A stretch of 64,000 bases of DNA from Urophycis tenuis (Eukaryota; Chordata; Actinopteri; Gadiformes; Phycidae): positions 62,001 to 126,000 of the forward strand of contig JAXIVH010000084.1 of assembly GCA_036785325.1 (NCBI GenBank), given 5' to 3'. Positions 19,991 to 32,888 of the stretch are shown in pieces. The notes under the pieces are model-generated. The model was given only the letters and a program-made list of their open reading frames with translations. It was not told the DNA's origin and did not search any database. How positions within the stretch are numbered: position 1 is the first letter of the stretch; the number at the start of each line of letters is the position of its first letter. A program made the translations under genes and the position numbers.

Positions 19991-22980
19991 CTTCCCTGAG
20001 TCCTCAGTGAGGGGACCAGCCTCAGTGAGGGGAGGGGGCTCAATGGAGTAAGCAGCCTCAGTGATGAGAGGGGCATCGGTGAGTGGAGAGCCTTCAGTGA
20101 TGAGAAGGGCTTTGGTTTCCTGTCTCTTCTTCCCTGGGTCCTCAGTGAGGGGACCAGCCTCAGCAAGGAGAGGGGCCAAAAGTCAGGAGAGGGGCCACAG
20201 TGGAGTTAGCAGCCTCAGTGAGGGGAGGAGTCTCAGTGAGTGGAGAGCCTTCAGTGAGGAGAGGGGCTTTAGTTTCCTGTCGCTTTTTCCCTGGGTCCTC
20301 AGTGAGGGGACCAGCCTCAGCAAGGAGAGGGGCCAAAGTCAGGAGAGGGGCCACAGTCCGGATGGGCCACAGTGGAGTTAGCAGTCTCAGTGAGGGGAGG
20401 TGTCTCAGTGAGTGGAGAGCCTTCAGTGAGGAGAGGGGCTTTAGTTGTCTGTCTCTTCTTCCCTGAGTCCTCAGTGAGGGGACAAGCCTCAGTGAGGGGA
20501 GGGGGCTCAATGGAGTAAGCAGCCTCAGTGATGAGAGGGGCATCGGTGAGTGGAGAGCCTTCAGTGATGAGAAGGGCTTTGGTTTCCTGTCTCTTCTTCC
20601 CTGGGTCCTCAGTGAGGGGACCAGCCTCAGCAAGGAGAGGGGCCAAAAGTCAGGAGAGGGGCCAAAGTGGAGTTAGCAGCCTCGGTGAGGGGAGGTGTCT
20701 CAGTGAGTGTCTCAAAGCCAGGAGAGGGGCCACAGTGGATTTAGCAGCCTCAGTGAGGGGAGGAGTCTCAGTGAGTGGAGAGCCTTCAGTGAGGAGAGGG
20801 GCTTTAGTTTCCTGTCTCTTCTTCCCTGGGTCCTCAGTGAGGGGACCAGCCTCAATGAGGAGAGGGGCCTCAATGTAGTTAGCAGCCTCATTGATGAGAG
20901 GGGCATCGGTGAACGGAGAGCCTTCAGTGATGAGATGGGCTTTGGTTTCCTGTCTCTTCTTCCCTGGGTCCTCAGTGAGGGGACCAGCCTCAGCAAGGAG
21001 AGGGGCCAAAGTCAGGAGAGGGGCCACAGTCCGGATGGGCCTCAGTGGAGTTAGCAGTCTCAGTGAGGGGAGGTGTCTCAGTGAGTGGAGAGCCTTCAGT
21101 GAGGAGAGGGTCTTTAGTTTCCTGTCTCTTCCTCCCTGGGTCATCAGTGAGGGGACCAGCCTCAGTGAGGAGAGGGGCCTCAATGGAGTAAGCAGCCTCA
21201 GTAATGAGAGGGGCATCGGTGAGTGGAGAGCCTTCAGTGATGAGAAGGGCTTTGGTTTCCTGTCTCTTCTTCCCTGGGTCCTCAGTGAGGGGACCAGCCT
21301 CAGTGAAGAGAGGGGCCTCAATGGAGCAAGCAGCCTCAGTGATGAGAGGGGCATTGGTGAACGGAGAGCCTTCAGTGAGGAGAGGGGCTTTAGCTTCCTG
21401 TCTCTTCTTCCCTGGGTCCTCAGTGAGGGGACCAGCCTCAGTGAGGAGAGGGGACTCAATGGAGTAAGCAGCCTCAGTGATGAGAGGGGCATCGGTGAGT
21501 GGAGAGCCTTCAGTGATGAGAAGGGCTTTGGTTTCCTGTCTCTTCTTCCCTGGGTCCTCAGTGAGGGGACCAGCCTCAGCAAGGAGAGGGGCCAAAAGTC
21601 AGGAGAGGGGCCACAGTGGAGTTAGCAGCCTCAGTGAGGGGAGGTGTCTCAGTGAGTGTCTCAAAGCCAGGAGAGGGGCCACAGTGGATTTAGCAGCCTC
21701 AGTGAGGGGAGGAGTCTAAGTGAGTGGAGAGCCTTCAGTGAGGAGAGGGGCTTTAGTTTCCTGTCTCTTCTTCCCTGGGTCCTCAGTGAGGGGACCAGCC
21801 TCAGCAAGGAGAGGGGCCAAAGTCAGGAGAGGGGCCACAGTCCGGATGGGCCACAGTGGAGTTAGCAGTCTCAGTGAGGGGAGGTGTCTCAGTGAGTGGA
21901 GAGCCTTCAGTGAGGAGAGGGGCTTTAGTTTTCTGTCTCTTCTTCCCTGAGTCCTCAGTGAGGGGACCAGCCTCAGTGAGGGGAGGGGGCTCAATGGAGT
22001 AAGCAGCCTCAGTGATGAGAGGGGCATCGGTGAGGGGAGAGCCTTCAGTGATGAGAAGGGCTTTGGTTTCCTGTCTCTTCTTCCCTGGGTCCTCAGTGAG
22101 GGGACCAGCCTCAGCAAGGAGAGGGGCCAAAAGTCAGGAGAGGGGCCACAGTGGAGTTAGCAGCCTCAGTGAGGGGAGGTGTCTCAGTGAGTGTCTCAAA
22201 GCCAGGAGAGGGGCCACAGTGGATTTAGCAGCCTCAGTGAGGGGAGGAGTCTCAGTGAGTGGAGAGCCTTCAGTGAGGAGAGGGGCTTTAGTTTCCTGTC
22301 TCTTCTTCCCTGGGTCCTCAGTGAGGGGACCAGCCTCAATGAGGAGAGGGGCCTCAATGTAGTTAGCAGCCTCAGTGATGAGAGGGGCATCGGTGAACGG
22401 AGAGCCTTCAGTGATGAGAAGGGCTTTGGTTTCCTGTCTCTTCTTCCCTGGGTCCTCAGTGAGGGGACCAGCCTCAGCAAGGAGAGGGGCCAAAAGTCAG
22501 GAGAGGGGCCACAGTGGAGTTAGCAGCCTCAGTGAGGGGAGGTGTCTCAGTGAGTGTCTCAAAGCCAGGAGAGGGGCCACAGTGGATTTAGCAGCCTCAG
22601 TGAAGGGAGGAGTCTCAGTGAGTGGAGAGCCTTCAGTGAGGAGAGGGTCTTTAGTTTTCTGTCTCTTCTTCCCTGATTCCTCAGTGAGGGGACCAGCCTC
22701 AGTGAGGGGAGGGGGCTCAATGGAGTAAGCAGCCTCAGTGATGAGAGGGGCATCGGTGAGTGGAGAGCCTTCAGTGATGAGAAGGGCTTTGGTTTCCTGT
22801 CTCTTCTTCCCTGGGTCCTCAGTGAGGGGACCAGCCTCAGCAAGGAGAGGGGCCAAAAGTCAGGAGAGGGGCCACAGTGGAGTTAGCAGCCTCAGTGAGG
22901 GGAGGAGTCTCAGTGAGTGGAGAGCCTTCAGTGAGGAGAGGGGCTTTAGTTTCCTGTCGCTTTTTCCCTGGGTCCTCAGT

Positions 22981-25900
22981 GAGGGGACCAGCCTCAGCAA
23001 GGAGAGGGGCCAAAGTCAGGAGAGGGGCCACAGTCTGGATGGGCCATAGTGGAGTTAGCAGTCTCAGTGAGGGGAGGTGTCTGAGTGAGTGGAGAGCCTT
23101 CAGTGAGGAGAGGGTCTTTAGTTTCCTGTCTCTTCCCTGAGTCCTCAGTGAGGGGACCAGACTCAGTGAGGGGAGGGGGCTCAATGGAGTAAGCAGCCTC
23201 AGTGATGAGAGGGGCATCGGTGAGTGGAGAGCCTTCAGTGATGAGAAGGGCTTTGGTTTCCTGTCTCTTCTTCCCTGGGTCCTCAGTGAGGGGACCAGCC
23301 TCAGCAAGGAGAGGGGCCAAAAGTCAGGAGAGGGGCCACAGTGGAGTTAGCAGCCTCAGTGAGGGGAGGTGTCTCAGTGAGTGTCTCAAAGCCAGGAGAG
23401 GGGCCACAGTGGATTTAGCAGCCTCAGTGAGGGGAGGAGTCTCAGTGAGTGGAGAGCCTTCAGTGAGGAGAGGGGCTTTAGTTTCCTGTCTCTTCTTCCC
23501 TGGGTCCTCAGTGAGGGGACCAGCCTCAGCAAGGAGAGCGGCCAAAGTCAGGAGAGGGGCCACAGTCCGGATGGGCCACAGTGGAGTTAGCAGTCTCAGT
23601 GAGGGGAGGTGTCTCAGTGAGTGGAGAGCCTCCAGTGAGGAGAGGGGCTTTAGTTTTCTGTCTCTTCTTCCCTGAGTCCTCAGTGAGGGGACCAGCCTCA
23701 GTGAGGGGAGGGGGCTCAATGGAGTAAGCAGCCTCAGTGATGAGAGGGGCATCGGTGAGTGGAGAGCCTTCAGTGATGAGAAGGGCTTTGGTTTCCTGTC
23801 TCTTCTTCCCTGGGTCCTCAGTGAGGGGACCAGCCTCAGCAAGGAGAGGGGCCAAAAGTCAGGAGAGGGGCCACAGTGGAGTTAGCAGCCTCGGTGAGGG
23901 GAGGTGTCTCAGTGAGTGTCTCAAAGCCAGGAGAGGGGCCACAGTGGATTTAGCAGCCTCAGTGAGGGGAGGAGTCTCAGTGAGTGGAGAGCCTTCAGTG
24001 AGGAGAGGGGCTTTAGTTTCCTGTCTCTTCTTCCCTGGGTCCTCAGTGAGGGGACCAGCCTCAATGAGGAGAGGGGCCTCAATGTAGTTAGCAGCCTCAG
24101 TGATCAGAGGGGCATCGGTGAACGGAGAGCCTTCAGTGAGGAGAGGGGCTTTAGCTTCCTGTCTCTTCTTCCCTGGGTCCTCAGTGAGGGGACCAGCCTC
24201 AGTGAGGAGAGGGGCCTCAATGGAGCAAGCAGCCTCAGTGATGAGAGGGGCATCGGTGAACGGAGAGCCTTCAGTGATGAGATGGGCTTTGGTGTCCTGT
24301 CTCTTCTTCCCTGGGTCCTCAGTGAGGGGACCAGCCTCAGCAAGGAGAGGGGCCAAAAGTCAGGAGAGGGGCCACAGTCTGGATGGGCCATAGTGGAGTT
24401 AGCAGTCTCAGTGAGGGGAGGTGTCTCAGTGAGTGGAAAGCCTTCAGTGAGGAGAGGGTCTTTAGTTTCCTGTCTCTTCTTCCCTGAGTCCTCAGTGAGT
24501 GGACCAGACTCAGTGAGGGGAGGGGGCTCAATGGAGTAAGCAGCCTCAGTGATGAGAGGGGCATCGGTGAGTGGAGAGCCTTCAGTGATGAGAAGGGCTT
24601 TGGTTTCCTGTCTCTTCTTCCCTGGGTCCTCAGTGAGGGGACCAGCCTCAGCAAGGAGAGGGGCCAAAAGTCAGGAGAGGGGCCACAGTGGAGTTAGCAG
24701 CCACAGTGAGGGGAGGTGTCTCAGTGAGTGTCTCAAAGCCAGGAGAGGGGCCACAGTGGATTTAGCAGCCTCAGTGAGGGGAGGAGTCTCAGTGAGTGGA
24801 GAGCCTTCAGTGAGGAGAGGGGCTTTAGTTTCCTGTCTCTTCTTCCCTGGGTCCTCAGTGAGGGGACCAGCCTCAGCAAGGAGAGGGGCCAAAGTCAGGA
24901 GAGGGGCCACAGTCCGGATGGGCCACAGTGGAGTTAGCAGTCTCAGTGAGGGGAAGTGTCTCAGTGAGTGGAGAGCCTTCAGTGAGGAGAGGGGCTTTAG
25001 TTTTCTGTCTCTTCTTGCCTGAGTCCTCAGTGAGGGGACCAGCCTCAGTGAGGGGAGGGGGCTCAATGGAGTAAGCAGCCTCAGTGATGAGAGGGGCATC
25101 GGTGAGTGGAGAGCCTTCAGTGATGAGAAGGGCTTTGGTTTCCTGTCTCTTCTTCCCTGGGTCCTCAGTGAGGGGACCAGCCTCAGCAAGGAGAGGGGCC
25201 AAAGTCAGGAGAGGGGCCACAGTGGAGTTAGCAGCCTCAGTGAGGGGAGGAGTCTCAGTGAGTGGAGGGCCTTCAGTAAGGAGAGGGGCTTTAGTTTCCT
25301 GTCTCTTCTTCCCTGGGTCCTCAGTGAGGGAACCAGCCTCAGTGAGGAGAGGGGCCTCAATGGAGTTAGCAGCCTCAGTGATGAGAGGGGCATCGGTGAG
25401 GAGAGGGGCCACAGTGATGAGATGGGCTTTGGTTTCCTGTCTCTTCTTCCCTGGGTCCTCAGTGAGGCGACCAGCCTCAGCAAGGAGAGGGGCCAAAGTC
25501 AGGAGAGGGGCCACAGTCCGGTTGGGCCACAGTGGAGTTAGCAGTCTCAGTGAGGGGAGGTGTCTCAGTGAGTGGAGAGCCTTCAGTGAGGAGAGGGTCT
25601 TTGGTTTCCTGTCTCTTCCTCCCTGGGTCCTCAGTGAGGGGACCAGCCTCAGTGAGGAGAGGGGCCTCAATGGAGTAAGCAGCCTCAGTAATGAGAGGGG
25701 CATCGGTGAGTGGAGAGCCTTCAGTGATGAGAAGGGCTTTGGTTTCCTGTCTCTTCTTCCCTGGGTCCTCAGTGAGGGGACCAGCCTCAGCAAGGAGAGG
25801 GGCCAAAAGTCAGGAGAGGGGCCACAGTGGAGTTAGCAGCCTCAGTGAGGGGAGGTGTCTCAGTGAGTGTCTCAAAGCCAGGAGAGGGGCCACAGTGGAT

Positions 25901-28900
25901 TTAGCAGCCTCAGTGAAGGGAGGAGTCTCAGTGAGTGGAGAGCCTTCAGTGAGGAGAGGGGCTTTTGTTTCCTGTCTCTTCTTCCCTGGGTCCTCAGTGA
26001 GGGGACCAGCCTCAGCAAGGAGAGGGGCCAAAGTCAGGAGAGGGGCCACAGTCCGGATGGGCCACAGTGGAGTTAGCAGTCTCAGTGAGGGGAAGTGTCT
26101 CAGTGAGTGAAGAGCCTTCAGTGAGGAGAGGGGCTTTAGTTTTCTGTCTCTTCTTCCCTGAGTCCTCAGTGAGGGGACTAGCCTCAGTGAAGAGAGGGGC
26201 CTCAATGGAGCAAGCAGCCTCAGTGATGAGAGGGGCATTGGTGAACGGAGAGCCTTCAGTGAGGAGAGGGGCTTTAGCTTCCTGTCTCTTCTTCCCTGGG
26301 TCCTCAGTGAGGGGACCAGCCTCAGTGAGGAGAGGGGCCTCAATGGAGCAAGCAGCCTCAGTGATGAGAGGGGCATCGGTGAACGGAGAGCCTTCAGTGA
26401 TGAGATGGGCTTTGGTTTCCTGTCTCTTCTTCCCTGGGTCCTCAGTGAGGGGAACAGCCTCAGCAAGGAGAGGGGCCAAAGTCAGGAGAGGGGCCACAGT
26501 CTGGATGGGCCATAGTGGAGTTAGCAGTCTCAGTGAGGGGAGGTGTCTGAGTGAGTGGAGAGCCTTCAGTGAGGAGAGGGTCTTTAGTTTCCTGTCTCTT
26601 CCCTGAGTCCTCAGTGAGGGGACCAGACTCAGTGAGGGGAGGGGGCTCAATGGAGTAAGCAGCCTCAGTGATGAGAGGGGCATCGGTGAGTGGAGAGCCT
26701 TCAGTGATGAGAAGGGCTTTGGTTTCCTGTCTCTTCTTCCCTGGGTCCTCAGTGAGGGGACCAGCCTCAGCAAGGAGAGGGGCCAAAAGTCAGGAGAGGG
26801 GCCACAGTGGAGTTAGCAGCCTCAGTGAGGGGAGGTGTCTCAGTGAGTGTCTCAAAGCCAGGAGAGGGGCCACAGTGGATTTAGCAGCCTCAGTGAGGGG
26901 AGGAGTCTCAGTGAGTGGAGAGCCTTCAGTGAGGAGAGGGGCTTTAGTTTCCTGTCTCTTCTTCCCTGGGTCCTCAGTGAGGGGACCAGCCTCAGCAAGG
27001 AGAGCGGCCAAAGTCAGGAGAGGGGCCACAGTCCGGATGGGCCACAGTGGAGTTAGCAGTCTCAGTGAGGGGAGGTGTCTCAGTGAGTGGAGAGCCTCCA
27101 GTGAGGAGAGGGGCTTTAGTTTTCTGTCTCTTCTTCCCTGAGTCCTCAGTGAGGGGACCAGCCTCAGTGAGGGGAGGGGGCTCAATGGAGTAAGCAGCCT
27201 CAGTGATGAGAGGGGCATCGGTGAGTGGAGAGCCTTCAGTGATGAGAAGGGCTTTGGTTTCCTGTCTCTTCTTCCCTGGGTCCTCAGTGAGGGGACCAGC
27301 CTCAGCAAGGAGAGGGGCCAAAAGTCAGGAGAGGGGCCACAGTGGAGTTAGCAGCCTCGGTGAGGGGAGGTGTCTCAGTGAGTGTCTCAAAGCCAGGAGA
27401 GGGGCCACAGTGGATTTAGCAGCCTCAGTGAGGGGAGGAGTCTCAGTGAGTGGAGAGCCTTCAGTGAGGAGAGGGGCTTTAGTTTCCTGTCTCTTCTTCC
27501 CTGGGTCCTCAGTGAGGGGACCAGCCTCAATGAGGAGAGGGGCCTCAATGTAGTTAGCAGCCTCAGTGATCAGAGGGGCATCGGTGAACGGAGAGCCTTC
27601 AGTGATGAGATGGGCTTTGGTTTCCTGTCTCTTCTTCCCTGGGTCCTCAGTGAGGGGACCAGCCTCAGCAAGGAGAGGGGCCAAAGTCAGGAGAGGGGCC
27701 ACAGTCCGGATGGGCCACAGTGGAGTTAGCAGTCTAAGTGAGGGGAGGTGTCTCAGTGAGTGGAGAGCCTTCAGTGAGGAGAGGGTCTTTAGTTTCCTGT
27801 CTCTTCCTCCCTGGGTCATCAGTGAGGGGACCAGCCTCAGTGAGGAGAGGGGCCTCAATGGAGTAAGCAGCCTCAGTAATGAGAGGGGCATCGGTGAGTG
27901 GAGAGCCTTCAGTGATGAGAAGGGCTTTGGTTTCCTGTCTCTTCTTCCCTGGGTCCTCCGTGAGGGGACCAGCCTCAGTGAAGAGAGGGGCCTCAATGGA
28001 GCAAGCAGCCTCAGTGATGAGAGGGGCATTGGTGAACGGAGAGCCTTCAGTGAGGAGAGGGGCTTTAGCTTCCTGTCTCTTCTTCCCTGGGTCCTCAGTG
28101 AGGGGACCAGCCTCAGTGAGGAGAGGGGCCTCAATGGAGCAAGCAGCCTCAGTGATGAGAGGGGCATCGGTGAACGGAGAGCCTTCAGTGATGAGATGGG
28201 CTTTGGTGTCCTGTCTCTTCTTCCCTGGGTCCTCAGTGAGGGGACCAGCCTCAGCAAGGAGAGGGGCCAAAAGTCAGGAGAGGGGCCACAGTCTGGATGG
28301 GCCATAGTGGAGTTAGCAGTCTCAGTGAGGGGAGGTGTCTCAGTGAGTGGAAAGCCTTCAGTGAGGAGAGGGTCTTTAGTTTCCTGTCTCTTCTTCCCTG
28401 AGTCCTCAGTGAGTGGACCAGACTCAGTGAGGGGAGGGGGCTCAATGGAGTAAGCAGCCTCAGTGATGAGAGGGGCATCGGTGAGTGGAGAGCCTTCAGT
28501 GATGAGAAGGGCTTTGGTTTCCTGTCTCTTCTTCCCTGGGTCCTCAGTGAGGGGACCAGCCTCAGCAAGGAGAGGGGCCAAAAGTCAGGAGAGGGGCCAC
28601 AGTGGAGTTAGCAGCCACAGTGAGGGGAGGTGTCTCAGTGAGTGTCTCAAAGCCAGGAGAGGGGCCACAGTGGATTTAGCAGCCTCAGTGAGGGGAGGAG
28701 TCTCAGTGAGTGGAGAGCCTTCAGTGAGGAGAGGGGCTTTAGTTTCCTGTCTCTTCTTCCCTGGGTCCTCAGTGAGGGGACCAGCCTCAGCAAGGAGAGG
28801 GGCCAAAGTCAGGAGAGGGGCCACAGTCCGGATGGGCCACAGTGGAGTTAGCAGTCTCAGTGAGGGGAAGTGTCTCAGTGAGTGGAGAGCCTTCAGTGAG

Positions 28901-29704
28901 GAGAGGGGCTTTAGTTTTCTGTCTCTTCTTGCCTGAGTCCTCAGTGAGGGGACCAGCCTCAGTGAGGGGAGGGGGCTCAATGGAGTAAGCAGCCTCAGTG
29001 ATGAGAGGGGCATCGGTGAGTGGAGAGCCTTCAGTGATGAGAAGGGCTTTGGTTTCCTGTCTCTTCTTCCCTGGGTCCTCAGTGAGGGGACCAGCCTCAG
29101 CAAGGAGAGGGGCCAAAGTCAGGAGAGGGGCCACAGTGGAGTTAGCAGCCTCAGTGAGGGGAGGAGTCTCAGTGAGTGGAGGGCCTTCAGTAAGGAGAGG
29201 GGCTTTAGTTTCCTGTCTCTTCTTCCCTGGGTCCTCAGTGAGGGAACCAGCCTCAGTGAGGAGAGGGGCCTCAATGGAGTTAGCAGCCTCAGTGATGAGA
29301 GGGGCATCGGTGAGGAGAGGGGCCACAGTGATGAGATGGGCTTTGGTTTCCTGTCTCTTCTTCCCTGGGTCCTCAGTGAGGCGACCAGCCTCAGCAAGGA
29401 GAGGGGCCAAAGTCAGGAGAGGGGCCACAGTCCGGTTGGGCCACAGTGGAGTTAGCAGTCTCAGTGAGGGGAGGTGTCTCAGTGAGTGGAGAGCCTTCAG
29501 TGAGGAGAGGGTCTTTGGTTTCCTGTCTCTTCCTCCCTGGGTCCTCAGTGAGGGGACCAGCCTCAGTGAGGAGAGGGGCCTCAATGGAGTAAGCAGCCTC
29601 AGTAATGAGAGGGGCATCGGTGAGTGGAGAGCCTTCAGTGATGAGAAGGGCTTTGGTTTCCTGTCTCTTCTTCCCTGGGTCCTCAGTGAGGGGACCAGCC
29701 TCAG
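22981..29704. repeat. Recent internal duplication in array 2
   Basis: The block 22981-25790 recurs at 26447-29704. The offset is 3466 bp up to about 24100 and 3914 bp after it. The difference, 448 bp, is one higher-order unit present at about 27604-28050 in the right copy only. Translated stretches of 157 and 172 codons are identical between copies, so the event is recent. Confidence 0.8.
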
Positions 29705-30840
29705 TGAAGAGAGGGGCCTCAATGGAGCAAGCAGCCTCAGTGATGAGAGGGGCATCGTTGAACGGAGAGCCTTCAGTGAGGAGAGGGGCTTTAGCTTCCT
29801 TTCTCTTCTTCCCTGGGTCCTCAGTGAGGGGACCAGCCTCAGTGAGGAGAGGGGCCGCAATGGAGCAAGCAGCCTCAGTGATGAGAGGGGCATCGGTGAA
29901 TGGAGAGCCTTCAGTGATGAGATGGGCTTTGGTTTCCTGTCTCTTCTTCCCTGGGTCCTCAGTGAGGGGACCAGCCTCAGCAAGGAGAGGGGGCAAAGTC
30001 AGGAGAGGGGCCACAGTGGAGTTAGCAGCCTCAGTGAGGGGAGGAGTCTCAGTGAGTGGAGGGCCTTCAGTAAGGAGAGGGGCTTTAGTTTCCTGTCTCT
30101 TCTTCCCTGGGTCCTCAGTGAGGGGACCAGCCTCAGTGAGGAGAGGGGCCTCAATGGAGTAAGCAGCCTCAGTGATGAGAGGGGCATCGGTGAGTGGAGA
30201 GCCTTCAGTGATGAGAAGGGCTTTGGTTTCCTGTCTCTTCTTCCCTGGGTCCTCAGTGAGGGGACCAGCCTCAGCAAGGAGAGGGGCCAAAGTCAGGAGA
30301 GGGGCCACAGTGGAGTTAGCAGCCTCAGTGAGGGGAGGAGTCTCAGTGAGTGGAGGGCCTTCAGTAAGGAGAGGGGCTTTAGTTTCCTGTCTCTTCTTCC
30401 CTGGGTCCTCAGTGAGGGAACCAGCCTCAGTGAGGAGAGGGGCCTCAATGGAGTTAGCAGCCTCAGTGATGAGAGGGGCATCGGTGAGGAGAGGGGCCAC
30501 AGTGAGGAGAGGGGCTTTGTGTTCCTGTCTCTTCTTCCCTGGGTCCTCAGTGAGGAGAGGGGCAACAGTCAGGAGAGGGGCCACAGTGGAGTTAGCAGCC
30601 TCAGTGAGGGGAGAAGTCTCAGTGAGTGGAGAGCCTTCAGTGAGGAGAGTGGCTTTAGTTTCCTGTCTCTTCTTCCCAGGGGCCTCAGTGAGGGGAGCAG
30701 CCTCAGTGAGGAGAGGGGCAACCGAAACCTCTTTCCTTCTTTCCACTCCTTCTTTTTCGCACCTTGTACTTCTTATTCAGGAGCTGCTCTGCTTTCTACC
30801 TCTCCTTTTTCTCTAATTTCACTTTTTGCTTGGCCTGTCA

Positions 30841-31029
30841 TTAATTTTTTTGCCATTGGTTATTGATCTCTTGCTGCTTTTTGGCCCCAAGCTGAGGTAT
30901 TTTGTGTTGCTCCTTGGCGAGCTTGGCCTCTCCCTTCTCCCGCCTCAGCTTATCATGGAGTCTCTCTTTCCCTGCTCCTTTCTTCTGGTCCCGCATAGGT
31001 GATGTTTCTGAGGGCCTGATGACCTTAAT
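30841..31029 (-). CDS. Lys/Glu-rich exon, unit 2
   Basis: Same exon as in unit 1: acceptor CCGCCGCAG ends at 31030, phase-0 start IKVIRPSETSP, and a charged body ending WQKN-stop (TAA 30841-30843). It is 62 codons and keeps the frame of unit 1; the few differences are mostly silent or conservative (for example TRD becomes MRD). Downstream, the sequence to the array stays K/E-rich in another frame. Function unknown. Confidence 0.4.
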   Translation of the reverse strand: MKVIRPSETSPMRDQKKGAGKERLHDKLRREKGEAKLAKEQHKIPQLGAKKQQEINNQWQKN

Positions 31030-31093
31030 CTGCGGCGGGAAAATTCAACAGTGCCACAACATTAACTTCAGAACTTTATTTTGTTCACATTAA

Positions 31094-31502
31094 AATGAAA
31101 TGTGGGTCAGGGGTTCTTATGGCTAGTGTATGGTTTGGGGGTTCTAATGGCTAGGGTTAGGATTTCTCACGGCTAGGGTTGGGGTTCCTAATGGCTAGCG
31201 TTAGGGTTTGGGGGTTTTATGGATAGGCTTAGGTTTACATATGGCTAGGGTTAGGGTTGGGGGTTCCTATGGATAGGCTTAGGGTTGGGGGTTCTAATGG
31301 CTAGGCTTAGGGTTACTTATAGTTAGGGTTAAGGTTGGGGGTTCTTATGGCTAGAGTTGGGGTTGGGGGTTCTTATGGCTAGGGTTAAGGTTGGAGGTTC
31401 TTATGGCTAGGGTTAGGGTTGGGGGTTATTGGCTACGGTTAGGGGTTCATATGGCTAGGGTTAGGGTTGGGGGTTCATATGGCTAGGGTTAGGGTTGGGG
31501 GT
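31094..31502. repeat. Telomere-like minisatellite, unit 2
   Basis: Counterpart of 2354-2747, with the same GGCTAGGGTTAGGGTTGGGGGTTC-type units and a few more intact repeats at its right end. It continues at 32342-32515. Confidence 0.85.
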
Positions 31503-32341
31503 TGTAGCAACCGATCAGCTAATAACGGCCAATAACGTAATAATTTAAATGTAATGAAGTAACGTAATAACTTGCCAATAATGTAATAAAATTGTTGCGC
31601 CAATAACAGAATAACTTATTACATTATTGGCTGGTTATTACATTATTGGCCTTGTATTTAAAAAAAAATCCTTTGAAAATGTCAAAAGAAAAGAGCCAAT
31701 AATGTAATAATAATGATACTAATTGAAAAGTAATTTTCTTTATCTAGCTCTAGGCTCTCTGCAAGTGCTTCTCTGATAAACAGGTGGGGTGGAATGGTGT
31801 ACAAAGTTCAGGGAATAAGAGTGAGACTTGATTGACTGTCCCAAGCATTGACATATCTTGGTTGAGAGAAAATTCAATTATTCTCGATAAGATCTCTGTT
31901 GGTAGGTATTGAGCTCCCAGCTCATTGCCGGCGTCCCCAACAATGTTGGATACACGGAGTACTATAACGGTAAACCTAAGAGTTACACAGAAATCCAAAT
32001 GCACTCTTAATTGCTCCTGTGGAGGGGGGTTTGAGGGTGGAGGGGGTATCTGTAAGGTCAGATATTTATTTAAGCATCTGTTACAAGATGCAATATTGAG
32101 GAATATTGCATTATTGAAGTGTGACACCCTCTCTCCAGAAATTGAAAATAAAATAAAGTGATACCTCAGTGATTACATTATTGGCTCAGATATCACATTT
32201 TCAAAGGTTTTTTTTTTTTAATACAGGGCCAATAACTAAATAACCAGCCAATAATGTAATAAGTTATTAAATTATTGGCAATGGTATTGGCTCAACAGCT
32301 TTATTACGTTATTGGCTGTTATGACATGATCGGTTGCTACA
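31503..32341 (-). mobile_element. Inverted-repeat element with F-box-like peptide, unit 2
   Basis: 839 bp with perfect terminal inverted repeats TGTAGCAACCGATCA. Its minus-strand frame (32127-31750) is open for 125 codons, longer than in unit 1, and includes a proline run followed by NELGAQYLPTEILSRIIEFSL-like sequence, split here only for length. Unit 1 lost the upstream part of this frame through small changes. Confidence 0.65.
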
Positions 32342-32515
32342 GGGGTTCTTATAGCTAGGGTTAGGATTTGTACCAGCTAGGGCTAGGGTTGGGGTTCTGT
32401 ATGGCTAACATTAGGATTCGGGGTTACTTATGGCTAGGGTGAGGGTTGGGGGTTATTGTGGTGAGGCTAAGGGTTTCTTACCGCTAGGGTTACGGTTGGG
32501 GGTTCTTAGGGCTAG
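32342..32515. repeat. Telomere-like minisatellite, continuation, unit 2
   Basis: Right-hand part of the minisatellite beyond the inverted-repeat element. Confidence 0.8.
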
Positions 32516-32888
32516 GGGTCCATACATACATACTCACATTTCAGGGAGTACACAGGGGATACTGCCCCATCAATATTTAGAACACATGCATTTGTCCCCC
32601 CAAATAAAAACAAAATAACTTTTATTTTCAAAAACCACTGTAACGCCTTTTCATCAGCACTAGGTCTATTTTTGTTTACTAAAACAGTTGTACAATTCCC
32701 CACACAAACACACAAAAGAGAAGAGGAGTAAATAATGCGATCACATTGTACGGGAGAGTAAATATTTAAAAGGAATACACAATGCCTGAGAGTCTTCCTT
32801 GCATTATAGGCATATAATATTTTTGCCTGAATTTCTTTTCAATATTAGCGCGTTCTGCTCCTTATTTCGTCTAGTCTCGCTTACTCAC

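Larger units (their letters stand above)
16597..30745 (-). repeat. PLTE minisatellite, array 2 (complete, 14.1 kb)
   Basis: Complete array of the same 18-bp-based minisatellite, about 4.6 times longer than array 3. On the minus strand the frame next to the upstream exon is open for 451 codons (30746-29391) and stops at a GPSPC-stop variant. The far end is open for 423 codons ending LNKNELN-stop at 16567. Between them the frame changes repeatedly, because variant units differ by one base (CCAAAGTCAG versus CCAAAAGTCAG) and higher-order units of 448, 449, 467, 478 and 517 bp are not multiples of three. Long plus-strand frames (up to 622 codons) are shadows of the same property. A GPLTE/KKRQETK protein is possible only for the ends. 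Confidence 0.9.

Noticed and set aside
16597..30745. CRISPR-like repeat-spacer structure
   Set aside because: Units are degenerate, spacers are themselves repeats, no cas genes exist, and the genome is eukaryotic.
28998..30866. 622-codon plus-strand open frame in array 2
   Set aside because: It is the antisense shadow of the minisatellite: low-complexity RGASV/LSEERG repeats, present in several frames and on both strands, with no promoter or splice context on the plus strand.
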